Source of the DNA: Geothrix sp.
Lineage (GTDB): Bacteria; Acidobacteriota; Holophagae; Holophagales; Holophagaceae
Reading direction: 5' to 3'
Assembly (NCBI GenBank): GCA_019449415.1
Contig: JAGRPP010000015.1
Location: 1-64,000 of the forward strand
DNA length: 64,000 nt
Under the pieces are notes generated by a model. It searched no databases, was not told the origin of the DNA, and saw only the letters and a program-made list of their open reading frames with translations. Both the position numbers and the translations under genes were made by a program. Each line of letters starts with the position of its first letter. Position 1 is the stretch's first letter. This document shows positions 31,167-39,672 of the stretch, piece after piece.

Positions 31167-32240
31167 TCAGCGGATGGGGGCGTAAGCCAGCCCGCCGCCG
31201 GGGGCCAGGAAGACGGCCTCGTGATCCAGGAGGCCGACCAGCCGGTGGCCTTCGGCCAGGGGGGTGGGTAGCCAGTCGAGGGTGCCCTTGAGGAGGTCGA
31301 AGCGGGCGAGCACAAGGCCCTGGGATTCCGGCGCGCCGCAAGACCTCACCTGGGCGGGCGTGAAGACGCCGAAGACCACCTCCCGGCCGGCCCAGGGCAG
31401 GATGGGTCCCCGTCCCTGACGGCCCAGGAGGGCGCGGGCGGGAAGGTCCTCGCGGCAGGTGAAGAAGGTCTGGCCGGGCTGCTTCGGTCCCCTGGCCGGA
31501 TCCAGCACGGTGAAGGCCAGGCTGGCGCCTTCCGCCAGGAACACGGTCCCGTCGGCGCCCAGGGCCATGCGGTTGAGGGGCACCAGCAGGGGCTGGGCGG
31601 CGGCCTCCTTGAGCTGGGCCCGGTCTCCGTAGGACCACAGCACCGCGCCGCTCTTCAGATCGCGCTTCTCCAGGTAGGGTTTGAGGGTCCGGTAGAGCAG
31701 GAAGAGGCCGTCGCGCCCCAGGGCCATGTCCTCGACCTGGCCGGGCAGGGGCCACAGGGTTTCGGTCCGGCCGTCCTTCCCGAGGACGGCCAGCTGGCCA
31801 TCGCACACCATCCAGATCCGGTTGTAGGCATCCAGCACCCAGCGCTCGGGCTGGGGTTCGCTGGCGGCGCCTCCGGGGACCGCTTCGGCTTTGATCTCGG
31901 CCGGTTTCGAGGGGGTGCGTTGGTAGGTGGGGATGCCGTAGAGCAGGGCCCCGGCCGCATCGTAATCCGTGGCGCCCTTCGCCGCGGGAGCCGCCCGCGG
32001 GGGCTTGACGGCAGGTTTCCGGACCTCGGGCAGGGTGAGCGTCAGGCTCGCCAGGAGCCCTGCCTCCTTCATCCAGGTCTTGAGGGCGCGGGAGGCGGGA
32101 TCGAAGAAGATCAGCGACCCGTCCACCTCCTGGAAGGCCCACGCGTGAGTGGACTGGTCGGGGTCCCAGGTCTGGGCCTGGAGGGGGGCGAGACCGGAGG
32201 CCAAGGTTGCGGCGAGGAGGAATGCGGCGCGGAAGCTCAT
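31167..32240 (-). CDS. Exported hypothetical protein, propeller-like
   Basis: A 357-residue protein with a clear signal peptide (cleavage after PLQAQ near residue 23). The mature part is rich in short strands punctuated by Asp/Gly turns, such as DAYNRIWMVCDGQLAVLGKDG, MALGRDGLFLLYR, MALGADGTVFLAEG and FLAPGGGLAYAP. The repeated pattern L-x-D/G-x-x-G-x-V/L-x-L suggests a beta propeller of NHL or Kelch-like type. An Ala/Pro/Lys-rich insert lies around 72-92. No enzyme motif is visible and I do not recognise the family. AGGTGAT precedes the ATG. It stands alone, divergent from dCMP deaminase. Confidence 0.6.
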   Translation of the reverse strand: MSFRAAFLLAATLASGLAPLQAQTWDPDQSTHAWAFQEVDGSLIFFDPASRALKTWMKEAGLLASLTLTLPEVRKPAVKPPRAAPAAKGATDYDAAGALLYGIPTYQRTPSKPAEIKAEAVPGGAASEPQPERWVLDAYNRIWMVCDGQLAVLGKDGRTETLWPLPGQVEDMALGRDGLFLLYRTLKPYLEKRDLKSGAVLWSYGDRAQLKEAAAQPLLVPLNRMALGADGTVFLAEGASLAFTVLDPARGPKQPGQTFFTCREDLPARALLGRQGRGPILPWAGREVVFGVFTPAQVRSCGAPESQGLVLARFDLLKGTLDWLPTPLAEGHRLVGLLDHEAVFLAPGGGLAYAPIR

Positions 32241-32277
32241 TTATCACCTGCCTATATTTTATTATTCTCATTTGCGA

Positions 32278-32296
32278 CTTCGATTGAATGTCGAAG
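32278..32296. promoter_or_regulatory. Operator-like inverted repeat in AT-rich divergent gap
   Basis: CTTCGA (32278-32283) and TCGAAG (32291-32296) are perfect inverted arms around 7 bases. They lie in the 170-base gap between the leftward exported-protein gene and the rightward deaminase gene. The gap also has an AT-rich run (32255-32272) that could hold a promoter for the leftward gene. No known binding motif is recognised. Confidence 0.3.
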
Positions 32297-32410
32297 GCTG
32301 TGACGGGAAGCACGACTCGGACCGGAGACCCGCGTGTCTGTTGAATGTCCAGGCCCCGCACCCGGAGGCCTCCGGTTCTTGCGATGATGGATCCTCCCCA
32401 CGAGGCCCGC

Positions 32411-32842
32411 ATGACGCGCTCCCAGCTCAAGGACGAAGTCTTCATGAACATGGCGCTGGAACTCAGCCGCCTGGGAACCTGCTGCCGCCTGAAGGTCGGG
32501 GCTGTGCTCCTGCGGGCGGACGGGGGCATCGCCGCCGCGGGCTTCAACGGAGCGCTTCCGGGCATGGCCCACTGCACGCCGGAGACCTGTCAGCCGGGCC
32601 AGCGCTGCCTGCACACGAGCCACGCCGAGGAGAACGCCCTGGGCTTTTGCGACGGCCCCGTGGCCGCGGCCTATGTGACGCACGAGCCCTGCCTCACCTG
32701 CTGCCGCGCCCTGGTGCGGCGGGGCGTCCGCCGGGTGATGTACCGCCATCCCTATGCCAGCATCGCCGAGCAGGAACGCGCCGAACGACAGGCGATCCTC
32801 GATCATTTCGGCGTGACCTGGGTGCAGCTCGGCGAGGCTTGA
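32411..32842 (+). CDS. dCMP/cytidine deaminase family protein
   Basis: A 143-residue zinc deaminase of the dCMP deaminase (ComEB-like) group, which converts dCMP to dUMP. SHAEENAL carries the zinc His and catalytic Glu, and EPCLTCCRAL the two zinc Cys. The N-terminal part FMNMALELSRLGTCCRLKVGAVL is typical, and GFNGALPG follows. A second set of Cys/His residues (HCTPETC, CLHTSH) recalls the extra zinc site of phage and Gram-positive dCMP deaminases. I start at 32411 (MTRSQLKDEV) behind CGAGG; ATGs further upstream lack a site. It is followed 57 bases later by the formate dehydrogenase-like gene. Confidence 0.83.
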   Translation: MTRSQLKDEVFMNMALELSRLGTCCRLKVGAVLLRADGGIAAAGFNGALPGMAHCTPETCQPGQRCLHTSHAEENALGFCDGPVAAAYVTHEPCLTCCRALVRRGVRRVMYRHPYASIAEQERAERQAILDHFGVTWVQLGEA

Positions 32843-32899
32843 AGTCCCGGGACGGCGGCGCATACTGCTTGGCGCCACCCCTACCCAGGAGACAACTCG

Positions 32900-35575
32900 A
32901 TGCCCGGTGCCCTCATCCGCCTGCGGGTGAACGGCCGCGATATCGCGGCGGCTTCGGGGACCATGCTGCTGGAGGCCTGCCGGCAGAACGGCATCGAGAT
33001 CCCCACCCTCTGCTCGGATCCGCGCCTGAAACCGGCCTCCAACTGCCGGCTGTGCGAAGTCGAAGTGGCGGGCCGGGAGCGCCCGCCCTGCGCCTGCGCG
33101 ACTCCCGTGGAAGACGGGATGGTGGTGGCCACGCACACCCCCGCCCTCGAGGCCTTTCGGCGAGCGATGCTGGAACGGCTGGCCGCGGACCTTCCGGCCG
33201 AAGATCCGACCCGCATGGTCGGGAAACCCTTCCAGAAGCTGCTGGAAGCCTACGGTGTGGCCCCCTTGGGGAAACGACAGGCGGACCAGAAGCATCCCGA
33301 TCATCCCTACCTGGATGTGGACCTGTCCTGGTGCGTGGCCTGCGGGCGCTGTGTGCGGATCTGCGCCGAGGTCCAAGGCCAGGACATCTGGACCTTCATG
33401 GGCCGTGGCGCCGACCTGGGTGTGTCTCCCGGAGGAGCGGCCGGCCTGAAGGGAACCGCCTGCGTGAGCTGCGGGGCCTGTGCCGACACCTGCCCCACCG
33501 GCGCCATCGAGGATGGGGCGCGCCTGGCGCACGGCCTTCCGGACCGCTGGGTCCGCACGATCTGCCCCTACTGCGGAACCGGCTGCGAGATGGACATGGG
33601 CGTGAAGGGCGGTCGCATCACGGAGGCGAGGCCGGTGCTGTCGTCCCCCGTGAGCCAGGGACATCTCTGCGTGAAGGGTCGCTACGGATTCGGTTTCAAT
33701 GACGCCTCGGACCGGATCACCGAGCCGATGATCCGGCGGAACGGCGTCTGGGAAACCGCCACCTGGGACGAGGCGCTGGCCGCCGCCGCCGCGGCCCTCC
33801 GCCAGGCCCTGAGCGATGGGGGCCCAGGCGCCGTGGGCGTGCTGGCCTCCAGCCGGGCCACCAACGAAGAGAGCTACCTGGCCCAGAAATTCGCCCGGCT
33901 GGCGCTGGGCACCTCGAATGTCGACTGCTGCGCCCGGGTCTGCCACGCCCCCAGCGCCGCGGGCCTGGGGCAGACCTTCGGCACCGGCGCCGCCACCAAC
34001 GGCTATGCCGACATCGAGCGGGCGGGGCTGCTGATGGTGGTGGGCGCCAATCCCACGGAGAACCACCCCATCGTGGGGGCCCGCATCCGCCAGCGGGCCC
34101 GGGCAGGGGTGCCGCTCATCGTGGTGGATCCGCGGCGCACCGAGCTGGCGGAGTTGGCCATGGTGCATCTGGCCCCGCGGCCCGGCACGAACTTGCCCCT
34201 GCTCCAGGCCATGGCACAGGTGATCCTCGGCGAGGGGCTGGCGGACGGGGCTTTCCTGGAGGCCCGTACCCAGGGGATCGAAGCCTATGCGGCTTCTCTT
34301 CAGGCCTGGACGCCGGAACGGGCCGCGGGAATCTGCGGTATCGAGGCCGATGACATTCGCAGGTCGGCCCGCCTCTACGCCACCCTGCACCCCGCCATGG
34401 CCTTCCATGGCCTGGGCCTCACCGAACAGCGCCAGGGGACGGATGGCGTGACGGCCCTGGCCCACCTGGCCCTCCTCACGGGGAATGTGGGCCTTCCCGG
34501 AAGCGGCGTGAATCCCCTGCGTGGGCAGAACAATGTCCAGGGCAGCGCCCAGATGGGGTGCGAACCCTCCCGGCTCACGGGCTACCAGAAGCTGGCCGAG
34601 GCCCGGGAGATCCACGCGCGGGTCTGGGGTGCGGAGCCGCCGCAGGGGCCCGGGTTGAATGCCCTGGAGATGATCGACGCCGCGGGTGAAGGCCGCATGA
34701 AGGCGCTGCTGGTGATCGGCTACGACCCCCTGCTGAGCCATCCCAATGCGCTGGAGACCGCGGAGAATTTGAACGGGTTGGAGGCCCTCATCCTGGTGGA
34801 CCTCTTCCTCACGGAGACGGCCCGGGCCTTCGGCACGGTCTTCCTGCCGGCGGCCAGCCCCTTCGAGAAGGAAGGCACCTACATGAACGGCGAGCGCCGG
34901 GTCCAGCGCGTGCGGCAGGTGGTGCCGCCGAGGGGCGGCAGCCGCACGGATGGGGCGATCCTCAGCCAGCTGGCGGAACGGCTGGGCGCCGGGTCGCACT
35001 TCCGTTTTCCCGACGCCTCTGCGGTGTGGGACGAGGCCCGGCGCACCTGGCCCGCCATCGCCGGCATCAGCCACGCCCGCCTGGATCGGGAAGGCGGGCT
35101 CCAGTGGCCCTGTCCCACCGAGGGCCACCCCGGCACCGCCGTGCTGCATGCCGAGGGGTTCGCCCGGGGGGAGCGGGCCCGCTTCCGGCCCCTCGCCTGG
35201 CAACCCAGCCCGGAGTCGCCGGATGCCGAGTACCCCTTCCTCTTGAACACAGGGAGGAGCCTCTTCCATTTCAACGCCGCCACCATGACCCGCCGGACCC
35301 GCCTCCGGGAGCTGGCGCCGGATGACCGGCTCGAGATCCATCCCGCCGATGCCGAGGATCTGGCGCTCACCGAAGGGGACCCGGTCCGCGTGGAAAGCCG
35401 GCACGGGGCCTTCATCCTCCGGGCCCATCCCACGGACCGGGTCCGGCGGGGGGAACCCTTCGCCACCTTCCATTCCGTGGCCGCCTTCGTGAACCGTGCC
35501 ACCGGCTCTGGCCGGGATGCCGTCACGGGTACGCCCGAATACAAGGTGACGGCCGTGCGGCTTCAGAAGGCCTGA
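32900..35575 (+). CDS. Formate dehydrogenase-like molybdopterin oxidoreductase, cysteine type
   Basis: An 891-residue protein with the FdhA/FdhF layout of NAD-linked formate dehydrogenases: an N-terminal 2Fe-2S domain (Cys38, 49, 52, 64), a NuoG-like segment, two 4Fe-4S clusters (CVACGRCVRIC, 145-155; CVSCGACADTC, 188-198), a cofactor-proximal cluster (CPYCGTGC, 222-229) and the bis-MGD domain to the end. CARVCHAPSAAGL (344-356) holds Cys348 where E. coli FdhF has selenocysteine. MGCEPSRLTGY and the C-terminal MPT-binding strands are present. It should oxidise formate or reduce CO2, passing electrons to an unseen partner. No NuoE/F-like subunit, fdhD or membrane anchor is adjacent. AGGAGA precedes the ATG. 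Confidence 0.87.
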   Translation: MPGALIRLRVNGRDIAAASGTMLLEACRQNGIEIPTLCSDPRLKPASNCRLCEVEVAGRERPPCACATPVEDGMVVATHTPALEAFRRAMLERLAADLPAEDPTRMVGKPFQKLLEAYGVAPLGKRQADQKHPDHPYLDVDLSWCVACGRCVRICAEVQGQDIWTFMGRGADLGVSPGGAAGLKGTACVSCGACADTCPTGAIEDGARLAHGLPDRWVRTICPYCGTGCEMDMGVKGGRITEARPVLSSPVSQGHLCVKGRYGFGFNDASDRITEPMIRRNGVWETATWDEALAAAAAALRQALSDGGPGAVGVLASSRATNEESYLAQKFARLALGTSNVDCCARVCHAPSAAGLGQTFGTGAATNGYADIERAGLLMVVGANPTENHPIVGARIRQRARAGVPLIVVDPRRTELAELAMVHLAPRPGTNLPLLQAMAQVILGEGLADGAFLEARTQGIEAYAASLQAWTPERAAGICGIEADDIRRSARLYATLHPAMAFHGLGLTEQRQGTDGVTALAHLALLTGNVGLPGSGVNPLRGQNNVQGSAQMGCEPSRLTGYQKLAEAREIHARVWGAEPPQGPGLNALEMIDAAGEGRMKALLVIGYDPLLSHPNALETAENLNGLEALILVDLFLTETARAFGTVFLPAASPFEKEGTYMNGERRVQRVRQVVPPRGGSRTDGAILSQLAERLGAGSHFRFPDASAVWDEARRTWPAIAGISHARLDREGGLQWPCPTEGHPGTAVLHAEGFARGERARFRPLAWQPSPESPDAEYPFLLNTGRSLFHFNAATMTRRTRLRELAPDDRLEIHPADAEDLALTEGDPVRVESRHGAFILRAHPTDRVRRGEPFATFHSVAAFVNRATGSGRDAVTGTPEYKVTAVRLQKA

Positions 35576-35579
35576 GCCC

Positions 35580-36536
35580 TCAGATTCCGCCATGCTCCCA
35601 GGCGGGGACGGCGGACGCCGACTCCAGCGCCACCTCTGTGCCGTCATCCAGCACGAGCAGGGTGGGGTCGCCGGGGCGCACATCCACGATGATGCGACCC
35701 AGCAGCCGTTCGCGGGGATCCCGGTGCCAGGGGATACCCACGGGGTAGGTGCGGCGGTAGGCGTCCAGAGGACCCTCCAGCTGGTGGCAGAGGTGGTGGA
35801 GGGCTGCCTCGAAGGCGGGCTCGAAGCCCTTGGGCTGCTCCGGGTCCAGGCCGGCGGCCAGCAGGAAGGCCTCCGCCTTGGGCCGCTCTCCCAGGCCCTC
35901 GGGAATCCAGTGCCGGGAGGGGTACCGGGTTGGGGCCGGTCCTTCCAGCACCACCGCGCGCTCGCGGTGGATGCCGAGCCAGAGGGAAGCCCGGCCCGTG
36001 GGGCCGATGCCTTCGAAATCCAGGGGCAGCTGGGCGTCGTCGTGGAAGACCACGGCCCGCAGCGGCAGCCACTCGAAGGTCTCGGCCACCTTGGCGCCCA
36101 CGGGCCCGAGGCTCTGCCGCCGCAGGTCGGCCACGGCCTCCGCGAAGGTCTGCCGCAGTCCGGCGAGGCTGAGGACGCCCACCGGAAGCCCCAGGGCATC
36201 CAGCTCCAGGGGCGGTTCATGCCAGTCCGCGGCGAGGGCGGGAACCACCTGGTGGAAGAGAATCAGGGCCGGATCCCAGTCCCAGTGGTGAGCCGGCTCG
36301 TAGCCCAGTTCCCGGCAGAGGTCGAACCAGGCCCGATCCGGGGCAGGGGCGCCTGGCAGGAAGATCGACCGCCCATCCAGGAAGATCTCACAGCCGGGTT
36401 GCGCGGAGGCGGTCTGGCGGCGGCAGAGCCCCAGCTCGTGGCGCCCCAGGGTCGCCAGGGTGGTCTCGTGGTACGGGTGATCCTCCCGTCGCAGGACCTT
36501 CAGCGGCGCTCCGAGGACCCACGCATCCAGAGACAT
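35580..36536 (-). CDS. Hypothetical protein
   Basis: A 318-residue soluble protein I do not recognise. It starts MSLDAWVLGAPLKVLRREDHPYHE and contains many aromatic and acidic residues (YEPAHHWDWDPALILFHQVVP near 80-100, FEWLPLRAVVFHDDAQLP near 150-170), but no catalytic signature, membrane segment or signal peptide. RYPSRHWIPEGLGERPKAE, and a C-terminal LLGRIIVDVRPGDPTLLVLDDG strand pair, are the most regular parts. I choose the ATG at 36536 because GGGAGG is 8-9 bases upstream; a GTG two codons earlier is too close to it. It converges on the formate dehydrogenase-like gene with 4 bases between stops. Confidence 0.65.
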   Translation of the reverse strand: MSLDAWVLGAPLKVLRREDHPYHETTLATLGRHELGLCRRQTASAQPGCEIFLDGRSIFLPGAPAPDRAWFDLCRELGYEPAHHWDWDPALILFHQVVPALAADWHEPPLELDALGLPVGVLSLAGLRQTFAEAVADLRRQSLGPVGAKVAETFEWLPLRAVVFHDDAQLPLDFEGIGPTGRASLWLGIHRERAVVLEGPAPTRYPSRHWIPEGLGERPKAEAFLLAAGLDPEQPKGFEPAFEAALHHLCHQLEGPLDAYRRTYPVGIPWHRDPRERLLGRIIVDVRPGDPTLLVLDDGTEVALESASAVPAWEHGGI

Positions 36537-36613
36537 GCCCACCTCCCGGGGAGGGAAGGCTGGGGTCGATCCCCAACCCCGTCAATGCCTGAATGGGATT
36601 TACGGGTGGGAAA

Positions 36614-38722
36614 TCAATCCACCCGGCGGAGTTCAGTTCCGGGGTAGTAGTGCACCAGGATCTGCTGGAACGAGGCCCCCTCCAGGGCCATGCCATAGGC
36701 GCCGGTCTGGCACATGCCCACGCCGTGGCCCCAGCCGCGGCCGTAGAAGATCCAATGGCGCTGGGCGCCCTGGCCCACGGTGAGGAAGCGGAAGACATTG
36801 TCCTTGAGCCCCAGCAACCCCCGGATGTGCATGCCGCGCACGCGATGGGGCGCCCCCTGGCTATCGACGAGGGTCAGATCCAGCACGCGGCCCTGGTCGT
36901 TGTGCTGGGCCCGCAGCTCGCGGATGCCGGAGACCTTGATGCGCTTGCGTACCAGCGCCAGCAGGTCGGCCTCCGCATAGTCCACCCGCCAGTGGGCAGT
37001 CGGGTTGTAGCGGTCCCAGGCGGCGCCGTCGGGATCCAGGCGACGCACCAGCACCGCCGCCGAGCCGTCTTCGCCGGGGATCCACTTCAGGCGGTCGCCC
37101 ACTTGAATGTCAGCCTTCTCCACCAGCCGCAGGGCGCCATCCGGGCTCTCCTCCGCGAGGAGGAGCCGGGGCGACAGGGACAGAGGCTCGGGTCCACCCC
37201 GCTTGCGGCGCACCTGGCGGTCCATCAGCAGAGAACCTTCCCCCGGGGTGAGGGGATCGAGATCCTGCCATAGGCGCCCCAGGGTCAACAGGGCCTGGCG
37301 CAGGGAGGGGGGGGCCTGGGCGGCCCAGGCCGCGGCGGGGACGATGCCGCGGCGCGTGAGGAAGGTGGCCAGGAGGCGATCTCCGGCGGGCAGGTTCCCC
37401 GGCAGGAAGTAGGCGGCATCTTGGGGCCGCTCCTGACCTTCCACCACCCGGTGGAGGCCCAGGGCCTGCGCCAGGGCGAGGAGCAGGTTCCCGTCCCGGG
37501 CCAGGGGGGCCGGATCGATCCCGAGGCGTTGCTGGAGGGCCCGCACCGGGGCCGCGAGATCCTCGACCCGCGCGGGGCGGGCGAGCCGCTCGCCATGGAG
37601 CCAGTCAGGGGGCAGGATGCCTGCGGCGAGCCGGAGCAGCTCCCAGCTGAGCCAGGGCTGCTGGGCCTCGGCGGTGACCGGCAGCCCCGAGGCGTAGGCC
37701 AGGGTCATGGGTTTGGCCGGATAGCAGGGCGCCGCCTTGAGGTAGGGGGCATCGCCACCGAAGACATGGGCCACATCCACGGTGTGGCCGCCGCAGTTGG
37801 CCATGAACAGGGCCTGGATGGGCTTACCGCCATAGGTCGCGAACAGGCCCTCGGTCTCCTGGATGGCGCGGTCCGTGAGGGACTGCTCGCCATCCCGACC
37901 GCCGTAGACCTGATCGGCCACGGTGTCGCCCATGTCGAAGCCGTCCGCCGCACGCTTGCCCCGGTTGGCCACGGCATAGGTACGGGCCGCCACGGCCTGG
38001 GCCTTGAGGGCCTCCAGGGACGGGAACTCCCAGGCGCCCATCTCCTTGGGCACCACGCCGCGCAGGTAAGTCTCCAGGTCCAGGGTGTTCACCACGGTGA
38101 GGCGGCCTTGGGCGTTGGGGAAGATCTCCACCTTGCCGCGGTAGCGGCCCTTGCCCTGCAGCGAAGTCAGCTCGCTTGCGGGCTTCAGCCACACGCCCGT
38201 CGCGGGGAGGGCCCTGCGCTCGTAGCGGTCGCTGACGGCATAGAGGGCCCGACCCTTGCGGGGCAGGGCGTCGCGGGATTCCGTCGCCACCCACAGTTCG
38301 TCGAAGCCTAGATCCTGAAGCTTCTGGAGCACGGGTTCAGCCTCGGGCGCGGTCTTGAAGTGGCCGGTCAGCACGCGCCAGGTATCGGCGTCGGGGACCT
38401 TCACGCGGTCCGGGGCCTCGCCCAGGTCCCTCAGGCGCTTTGTGAGGGCCGCCGCCTGCGCGGCGGCGTGGGGTGGGCCCACCTGGACGCGGTATTCGCT
38501 GGTGGGATCGGCCGTGCCCCGGCTGTCCCACCAGATGCGCAGTTTCTCGTCCGGCGCCAGCTTCAGCAGGGGCGTGCCGGCGCGGTCGCAGACCTGGCCT
38601 CCGCCTTCCAGCGACACGATCCATTCCGTGGCCTGTGTGTCGAGGCCGATCTTCAGCGGAGGCTGGGCGGCGCTGACCGGAAGGACCGAGAGGATCAGGG
38701 CAGGGACCAGAAAGGGCTTCAT
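36614..38722 (-). CDS. SpoIID/LytB domain exported protein
   Basis: A 702-residue exported protein. After a signal peptide (cleavage near residue 18, SAAQ), a SPOR-like domain occupies about 75-155 (WRVLTGHFKTAPEAEPVLQK). The SpoIID domain follows with RGKVEIFPNAQGRLTVVN, LETYLRGVVPKEM and LKAQAVAARTYAV (about 190-270), QVYGG, and FMANCGGHT. Its last part reappears near the end as GRGWGHGVGMCQTGAYGMA. SpoIID proteins cut denuded glycan strands or activate amidases; in non-sporulating bacteria they act in cell-wall remodelling. About 330 residues inserted between these halves are unassigned. The gene is last of an operon, ATGA-coupled to the serine hydrolase. Confidence 0.85.
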   Translation of the reverse strand: MKPFLVPALILSVLPVSAAQPPLKIGLDTQATEWIVSLEGGGQVCDRAGTPLLKLAPDEKLRIWWDSRGTADPTSEYRVQVGPPHAAAQAAALTKRLRDLGEAPDRVKVPDADTWRVLTGHFKTAPEAEPVLQKLQDLGFDELWVATESRDALPRKGRALYAVSDRYERRALPATGVWLKPASELTSLQGKGRYRGKVEIFPNAQGRLTVVNTLDLETYLRGVVPKEMGAWEFPSLEALKAQAVAARTYAVANRGKRAADGFDMGDTVADQVYGGRDGEQSLTDRAIQETEGLFATYGGKPIQALFMANCGGHTVDVAHVFGGDAPYLKAAPCYPAKPMTLAYASGLPVTAEAQQPWLSWELLRLAAGILPPDWLHGERLARPARVEDLAAPVRALQQRLGIDPAPLARDGNLLLALAQALGLHRVVEGQERPQDAAYFLPGNLPAGDRLLATFLTRRGIVPAAAWAAQAPPSLRQALLTLGRLWQDLDPLTPGEGSLLMDRQVRRKRGGPEPLSLSPRLLLAEESPDGALRLVEKADIQVGDRLKWIPGEDGSAAVLVRRLDPDGAAWDRYNPTAHWRVDYAEADLLALVRKRIKVSGIRELRAQHNDQGRVLDLTLVDSQGAPHRVRGMHIRGLLGLKDNVFRFLTVGQGAQRHWIFYGRGWGHGVGMCQTGAYGMALEGASFQQILVHYYPGTELRRVD

Positions 38723-39672
38723 CCCTCGGATTGTCCCACGAATCGCGCGAGGGCCGCCCAGCGCCGGGCCCGCAGCGCCTCCACTTCCAGCAGGCCTCCC
38801 GCGGGCCCGCGCCGGTGGACAAGCAGGGCGAGGCAGCTCTGGTCCGAGGGCCTGTAGAACAGGGCCGGGCCGGTGTAGCCCAAGTGGAACCACCAGCCCG
38901 AAGGCGGGCCGGGCTCGGTATCCTGCGGGGGGGCCGGGGGGGGCAGGGCTTCCGTGGAATCCTCGAGGACGCGGAGGCCGAAGCCCTGGGGGAGTTTGGA
39001 CAGCAGCTGTCCGAACCAGCCGTCACCCGAAAACAGCACCTGGAGGCCCAACCCCCAGCGGATTCGCGGCCCGTCGGCGGCCGCATCCACGGCCATGCAC
39101 CCGGGCCAGCCCGCGGCCACCCACCGGGCCAGGGCCGCCCGCAGCTGCGGGGCGGTGGTGCCGAAACCGGCATGGCCCGGCATGCCGGCCCGGGCGTTGG
39201 CATCATGAGGCAGGCAGGAATCCCGATCTGGAAGGGGCCGGTCCGTGGCCAGCCGCCAGGCTTCGGCATCAGCCGCATCGGGAATCACCACCGGCGGCAC
39301 GACCCAGGGGGCTGGGCTGAGGCCCGAGGCCGCGCCGAGCCTTGGAAACGGGACGCCCGTTTCCATCACCAGCAACTCGGCCAGCAGGCGGTAGTTCAGG
39401 TCCGAGTAGGTGACCGGTCCCGGCCTGGCTGAGAGTAAAGGGTGGTCCGGGACTTCTCGCCGCAACTGCGCGGCTGCGGGCTCGCCCGTGAAGGGCCGCC
39501 AGGGCGGAAGCCCCGAGCTGTGCGACAGCAGCTGGCGCACGGTGAGGGGCGACTCGCGCTCATGGAATCCCAAGGTCCACCGTCGGTCCGCGTCGAGATC
39601 CAGGAAGGCCAAGGCCAGCGGTGCCGTCACCAGGGGCTTGGTGAGGGAGGCGAGGTCGTAGAACCCGCTCAC
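38719..39672 (-). CDS. Class C beta-lactamase-like serine hydrolase with shortened N-terminus
   Basis: A 317-residue protein of the serine beta-lactamase/DD-peptidase/esterase family. SLTK at residues 9-12 is the nucleophile motif (S-x-x-K), followed by RQLLSHSSGLPPW and YSDLNY (89-94) with the conserved Tyr. The C-terminal third has GHAGFGTTAPQL and HLGYTGPALFY, which holds the usual third-motif region. Family members normally have 40-60 residues before S-x-x-K that form a strand of the core sheet; here only 8 are present. The GTG start overlaps the oxidoreductase stop in GTGA, and no in-frame alternative lies upstream without using that gene. There is no signal peptide, so it may be cytoplasmic or non-functional. 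Confidence 0.75.
   Translation of the reverse strand: MSGFYDLASLTKPLVTAPLALAFLDLDADRRWTLGFHERESPLTVRQLLSHSSGLPPWRPFTGEPAAAQLRREVPDHPLLSARPGPVTYSDLNYRLLAELLVMETGVPFPRLGAASGLSPAPWVVPPVVIPDAADAEAWRLATDRPLPDRDSCLPHDANARAGMPGHAGFGTTAPQLRAALARWVAAGWPGCMAVDAAADGPRIRWGLGLQVLFSGDGWFGQLLSKLPQGFGLRVLEDSTEALPPPAPPQDTEPGPPSGWWFHLGYTGPALFYRPSDQSCLALLVHRRGPAGGLLEVEALRARRWAALARFVGQSEG

Noticed and set aside
31158..31177. Perfect hairpin after tRNA-Arg as terminator
   Set aside because: The stem overlaps the stop codon of the leftward gene and is followed by G-rich DNA, not T; the stem is real but its role is uncertain.
34879..35544. Long antisense reading frame inside the formate dehydrogenase-like gene
   Set aside because: In high-GC DNA, antisense frames stay open by chance. 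It lacks a ribosome binding site and its composition (Arg/Ser-rich) is typical of shadow frames.
32252..36220. A 1322-codon frame antisense to dCMP deaminase and the formate dehydrogenase gene
   Set aside because: It covers well-supported genes on the other strand and reads as low-complexity Gly/His/Arg protein.
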